The position numbers were made by a program, and so were the translations under genes. Positions 11,815-13,828 of a stretch of 13,828 nt of DNA are shown here, one piece after another. Every line of letters begins with the position of its first letter. Position 1 is the first letter of the stretch. The stretch is from UMGS1387 sp045646465. GTDB lineage: Bacteria > Bacillota > Clostridia > Oscillospirales > CAG-382. The notes beneath the pieces were generated by a model. It was not told the DNA's origin. It made no database searches and saw nothing but the letters and a program-made list of their open reading frames with translations. The stretch is taken from positions 1 through 13,828 of the forward strand of contig JAZRKT010000023.1 of assembly GCA_045646465.1 (NCBI GenBank). The letters are read 5' to 3'.

Positions 11815-13828
11815 TTAAAAAACGTTGTCTTCCATATACTCGGCAATAGCTTTTTCAGCATCAATAACATCCTTGATAAATGACTGTGCGGGCATACGCA
11901 AAGCACCGTTTCCGAGAATAATCATCTGCTCGGGTCCGTCGCTTGTGGCAACTCTTACAATATGATTTTTTGATAGCTTGTGGGATACCTTTTCAATGTA
12001 GGTGTCTGCCGTTTCCGCCTCCTTGGTGTAAACAACCTTGATGTTGCGGAAGTTCTCCACGCTTCCGGGATTCTTGTGCACCTTGTAGGCATCAAAAACA
12101 AGAATAATTTCAAGCTGCGAAAAGCCCTGATAATTGCATAGACGTTCAATGAGAGCATTTCGTGCATATTCAAGCTTGGTCTGTGCCATATTTTTGTATT
12201 CATCCCAGGCAAAGATAATGTTATAGCCGTCAATCAGTAAATATTCGGGACCCTCGGGCATAGGTCTTGGTACTTGCTTTACAGTCTTTTTAATCTGCTT
12301 GTCTACTGACGGATTGTACTTGACCTTTTCCTCCTCGTCACGACGACGGATTTTGCCGTAGGTTCGCTCAAAGATTTCCATAAGCTCCTTGTCAGTAGCA
12401 GCAGCGGCACAAAAGGCTGCAGCTCTCTTTTTAAGAGCCTTGTGCTGTTCAACTTCTTCCTTGTCTACCGTGAAAATACTTGGAAGATGCATATAGCTTT
12501 CAACATCACTCCACCTTACAAATACAGCCGCACCGCTTTCACAAAAAATTGAGTCCGGACTGTTGTCAAGGTCTGCTTCGGGAATGTATCCCTTGCTTGC
12601 AATAACCTCGTCAGGGTTGTGGCAGATGTCATAGCCCTTAAGTGTAAGGGAGATTCTTCCTTTTCCGTGGCTGAAATCTGAGAGAACTGACGGATAGCTT
12701 CTCATTTCGCTGACAGGAGCTGTACCCCTTAGGGTGCTTTCTTCGCCGTCGCTGTCGGGAATACCCATAGTACCGCATTTGCTTTGAATGTCAGACATAA
12801 CACGTCCGATGTTTTCACTGGGAACTGTAATTTCATAGCTATACCACGGCTCAAGCAGTACACAATCAGCCCTCATAAGACCGTGTCTTACTGCTCTGTA
12901 GGTAGCCTCTCTGAAATCACCGCCCTCAGTGTGCTTTTTGTGGGCGCGGCCTGAAACAAGAGTGATTTTCATATCGGTTATTGGGGAACCTGTCAAAACA
13001 CCCAGATGAGTTTTTTCTTCGAGATGTGACAGTATCAGCCTCTGCCAGTTTTTATCAAGTTCATCTGTGTCGCAGTCACTTGAAAAGATAAGTCCGGTAC
13101 CACGCTCACCCTTTTCAAGAAGCAGATGCACCTCGGAATAGTGGCGAAGCGGCTCGTAGTGACCGATGCCCTCGCTGACACCGTTAACCGTTTCCTTGTA
13201 AAGTATGCTGCCGGTGCCGAATTCAACATCAAAGCCGAAACGGTTCTTTATCTGATGCTTTATAATTTCAATCTGAATTTCACCCATTAAAAGAAGATGA
13301 ATTTCCTGCAGAGGTTCGTTGAAGGTAACACGTAAAGTAGGGTCTTCGGCTTCAAGAATTTTGATTTTCTGAAGTGCCGTGTGAGCATCGACGCCTTTTG
13401 GCAAAATCACTTTGTAGTTGAGAATGGGAATAAGCGACGGCTCCTGTGAATCAAACTCAAATCCCAGCCTGTCACCGGGAAGAAGTGCCGAAAGGCCGGT
13501 TACTGTGCATATTGTTCCGCTTGAAGCTATGTCCGTGCTTTCGTATTTGTCACCTTGGTACAGACGTATCTGCTCTACCTTCTGACTGTACTCGGTGCCG
13601 TTTCTGTCGGTGTAGCAAATTATGCTTTTTACAGCAAGTGAGCCGCCTGTAACCTTAATATGAGTGAGCCTTGCACCGCTTTCGTCGTGGGTGATTTTGT
13701 ATACTCTTGCACCGAATTCGCTGTTGTATTTGCGCATCTTGAGATTTTCGCAAATGGTAGCTAACAGCTCGCTTGTGCCGTTCAATTTCAAAGCAGAGCC
13801 GAAAAGAACAGGGAAGAGTGTACAATCT
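11815..13828 (-). CDS. Tet(M)/EF-G-like translational GTPase fused to a YacP/Rae1-type NYN ribonuclease domain (5' partial)
   Basis: The frame stays open to the window edge, so the N-terminal G1-G4 GTPase motifs lie outside. The first visible residues, LFPVLFGSALKLNG, are the end of the G domain as in Tet(M) (PVYHGSAKN-like). Counting from the TTG at 13791, EF-G-like domain II is about 25-115, domain III 125-200, domain IV 200-320 and domain V 315-405. A charged, helical-looking linker (about 440-510) leads to an NYN/PIN-fold domain (517-655) aligning well with Bacillus YacP (Rae1). Its acidic residues are all present: Asp521 in IDGYN, Asp567 in VFDAY, Glu593/Asp596 in KEAETAD and Asp618 in ATSD. 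The Tet(M) domain IV tip loop (YSPVSTPADF) is replaced by HKKHTEGGDF (284-293). Automatic annotation would say tetracycline resistance; the changed loop and nuclease argue for ribosome-linked RNA cleavage or rescue, which is inference. Confidence 0.9.
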   Translation of the reverse strand, partial: DCTLFPVLFGSALKLNGTSELLATICENLKMRKYNSEFGARVYKITHDESGARLTHIKVTGGSLAVKSIICYTDRNGTEYSQKVEQIRLYQGDKYESTDIASSGTICTVTGLSALLPGDRLGFEFDSQEPSLIPILNYKVILPKGVDAHTALQKIKILEAEDPTLRVTFNEPLQEIHLLLMGEIQIEIIKHQIKNRFGFDVEFGTGSILYKETVNGVSEGIGHYEPLRHYSEVHLLLEKGERGTGLIFSSDCDTDELDKNWQRLILSHLEEKTHLGVLTGSPITDMKITLVSGRAHKKHTEGGDFREATYRAVRHGLMRADCVLLEPWYSYEITVPSENIGRVMSDIQSKCGTMGIPDSDGEESTLRGTAPVSEMRSYPSVLSDFSHGKGRISLTLKGYDICHNPDEVIASKGYIPEADLDNSPDSIFCESGAAVFVRWSDVESYMHLPSIFTVDKEEVEQHKALKKRAAAFCAAAATDKELMEIFERTYGKIRRRDEEEKVKYNPSVDKQIKKTVKQVPRPMPEGPEYLLIDGYNIIFAWDEYKNMAQTKLEYARNALIERLCNYQGFSQLEIILVFDAYKVHKNPGSVENFRNIKVVYTKEAETADTYIEKVSHKLSKNHIVRVATSDGPEQMIILGNGALRMPAQSFIKDVIDAEKAIAEYMEDNVF
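11827..12243 (-). other. NYN (YacP/Rae1-like) nuclease domain within the GTPase gene
   Basis: Encodes the C-terminal ~139 residues of the GTPase fusion. It shares with free-standing YacP the segments LLIDGYNIIFAW, IILVFDAY, VVYTKEAETAD, VATSDGPEQ and GNGALRMPA. The four acidic clusters expected to bind metal are intact, so the nuclease is probably active. Known for the family: Bacillus Rae1 is a ribosome-associated endonuclease cutting mRNA in the A site. Confidence 0.9.

Noticed and set aside
11815..13828. Straight call as a tetracycline resistance gene
   Set aside because: The domain IV tip loop does not match Tet(M) and a Rae1-like nuclease is fused at the C-terminus, so resistance is not supported by the sequence.

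Overview
The window looks like a chromosomal segment of a Clostridia-class Bacillota, probably from the Oscillospirales/Ruminococcaceae or a close relative. The reasons are the moderate GC content with AT-rich spacers, strong AGGAGG-type ribosome binding sites, frequent TTG starts, sigma-A promoters close to consensus with 17-bp spacers, and marker families typical of that class: DUF1540, DUF4364, the ACT/UPF0210 pair, RNase M5 and a glmS ribozyme. The exact genus cannot be told. There are no tRNAs, rRNAs, IS elements, CRISPR arrays or signs of prophage. This is core and near-core genome rather than an island.

Layout. (1) 15-2875, minus strand: a promoter, a 220-aa stand-alone hexapeptide-repeat protein resembling the acetyltransferase half of GlmU, a glmS ribozyme, then glmS. 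This is an amino-sugar (UDP-GlcNAc) unit in which glmS is controlled by glucosamine-6-phosphate through ribozyme self-cleavage. (2) 2876-3160: AT-rich spacer with a weak candidate terminator. (3) 3161-4863, minus: an ACT-domain protein (UPF0237) and a PFL-like UPF0210/DUF711 protein behind one strong promoter. (4) 4945-6402, plus: a divergent promoter, a small two-helix membrane protein and a metal-dependent amidohydrolase with a TTG start, ending at a terminator shared with the convergent gene. (5) 6407-11229, minus: a promoter, a DUF4364 winged-helix protein, RNase M5-like rnmV, xpt, a terminator hairpin, then a 1001-aa cytosolic-looking GH99/WbsX-like multidomain protein. (6) 11250-11684, minus: a small 14-cysteine protein with two DUF1540 repeats. 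(7) 11815-13828, minus, running off the right edge: a Tet(M)/EF-G-like translational GTPase whose C-terminus is fused to a YacP/Rae1-type NYN ribonuclease domain.

The most interesting object is the last gene. It joins a ribosome-protection-type GTPase body, which by family binds near the ribosomal A site, to a nuclease domain whose free-standing Bacillus relative, Rae1, cuts mRNA in the ribosomal A site. The domain IV tip loop that Tet(M) uses against tetracycline is replaced by an unrelated, more EF-G-like sequence. The likely role is therefore ribosome rescue or translation-coupled mRNA cleavage, not antibiotic resistance. That is inference from domain content.
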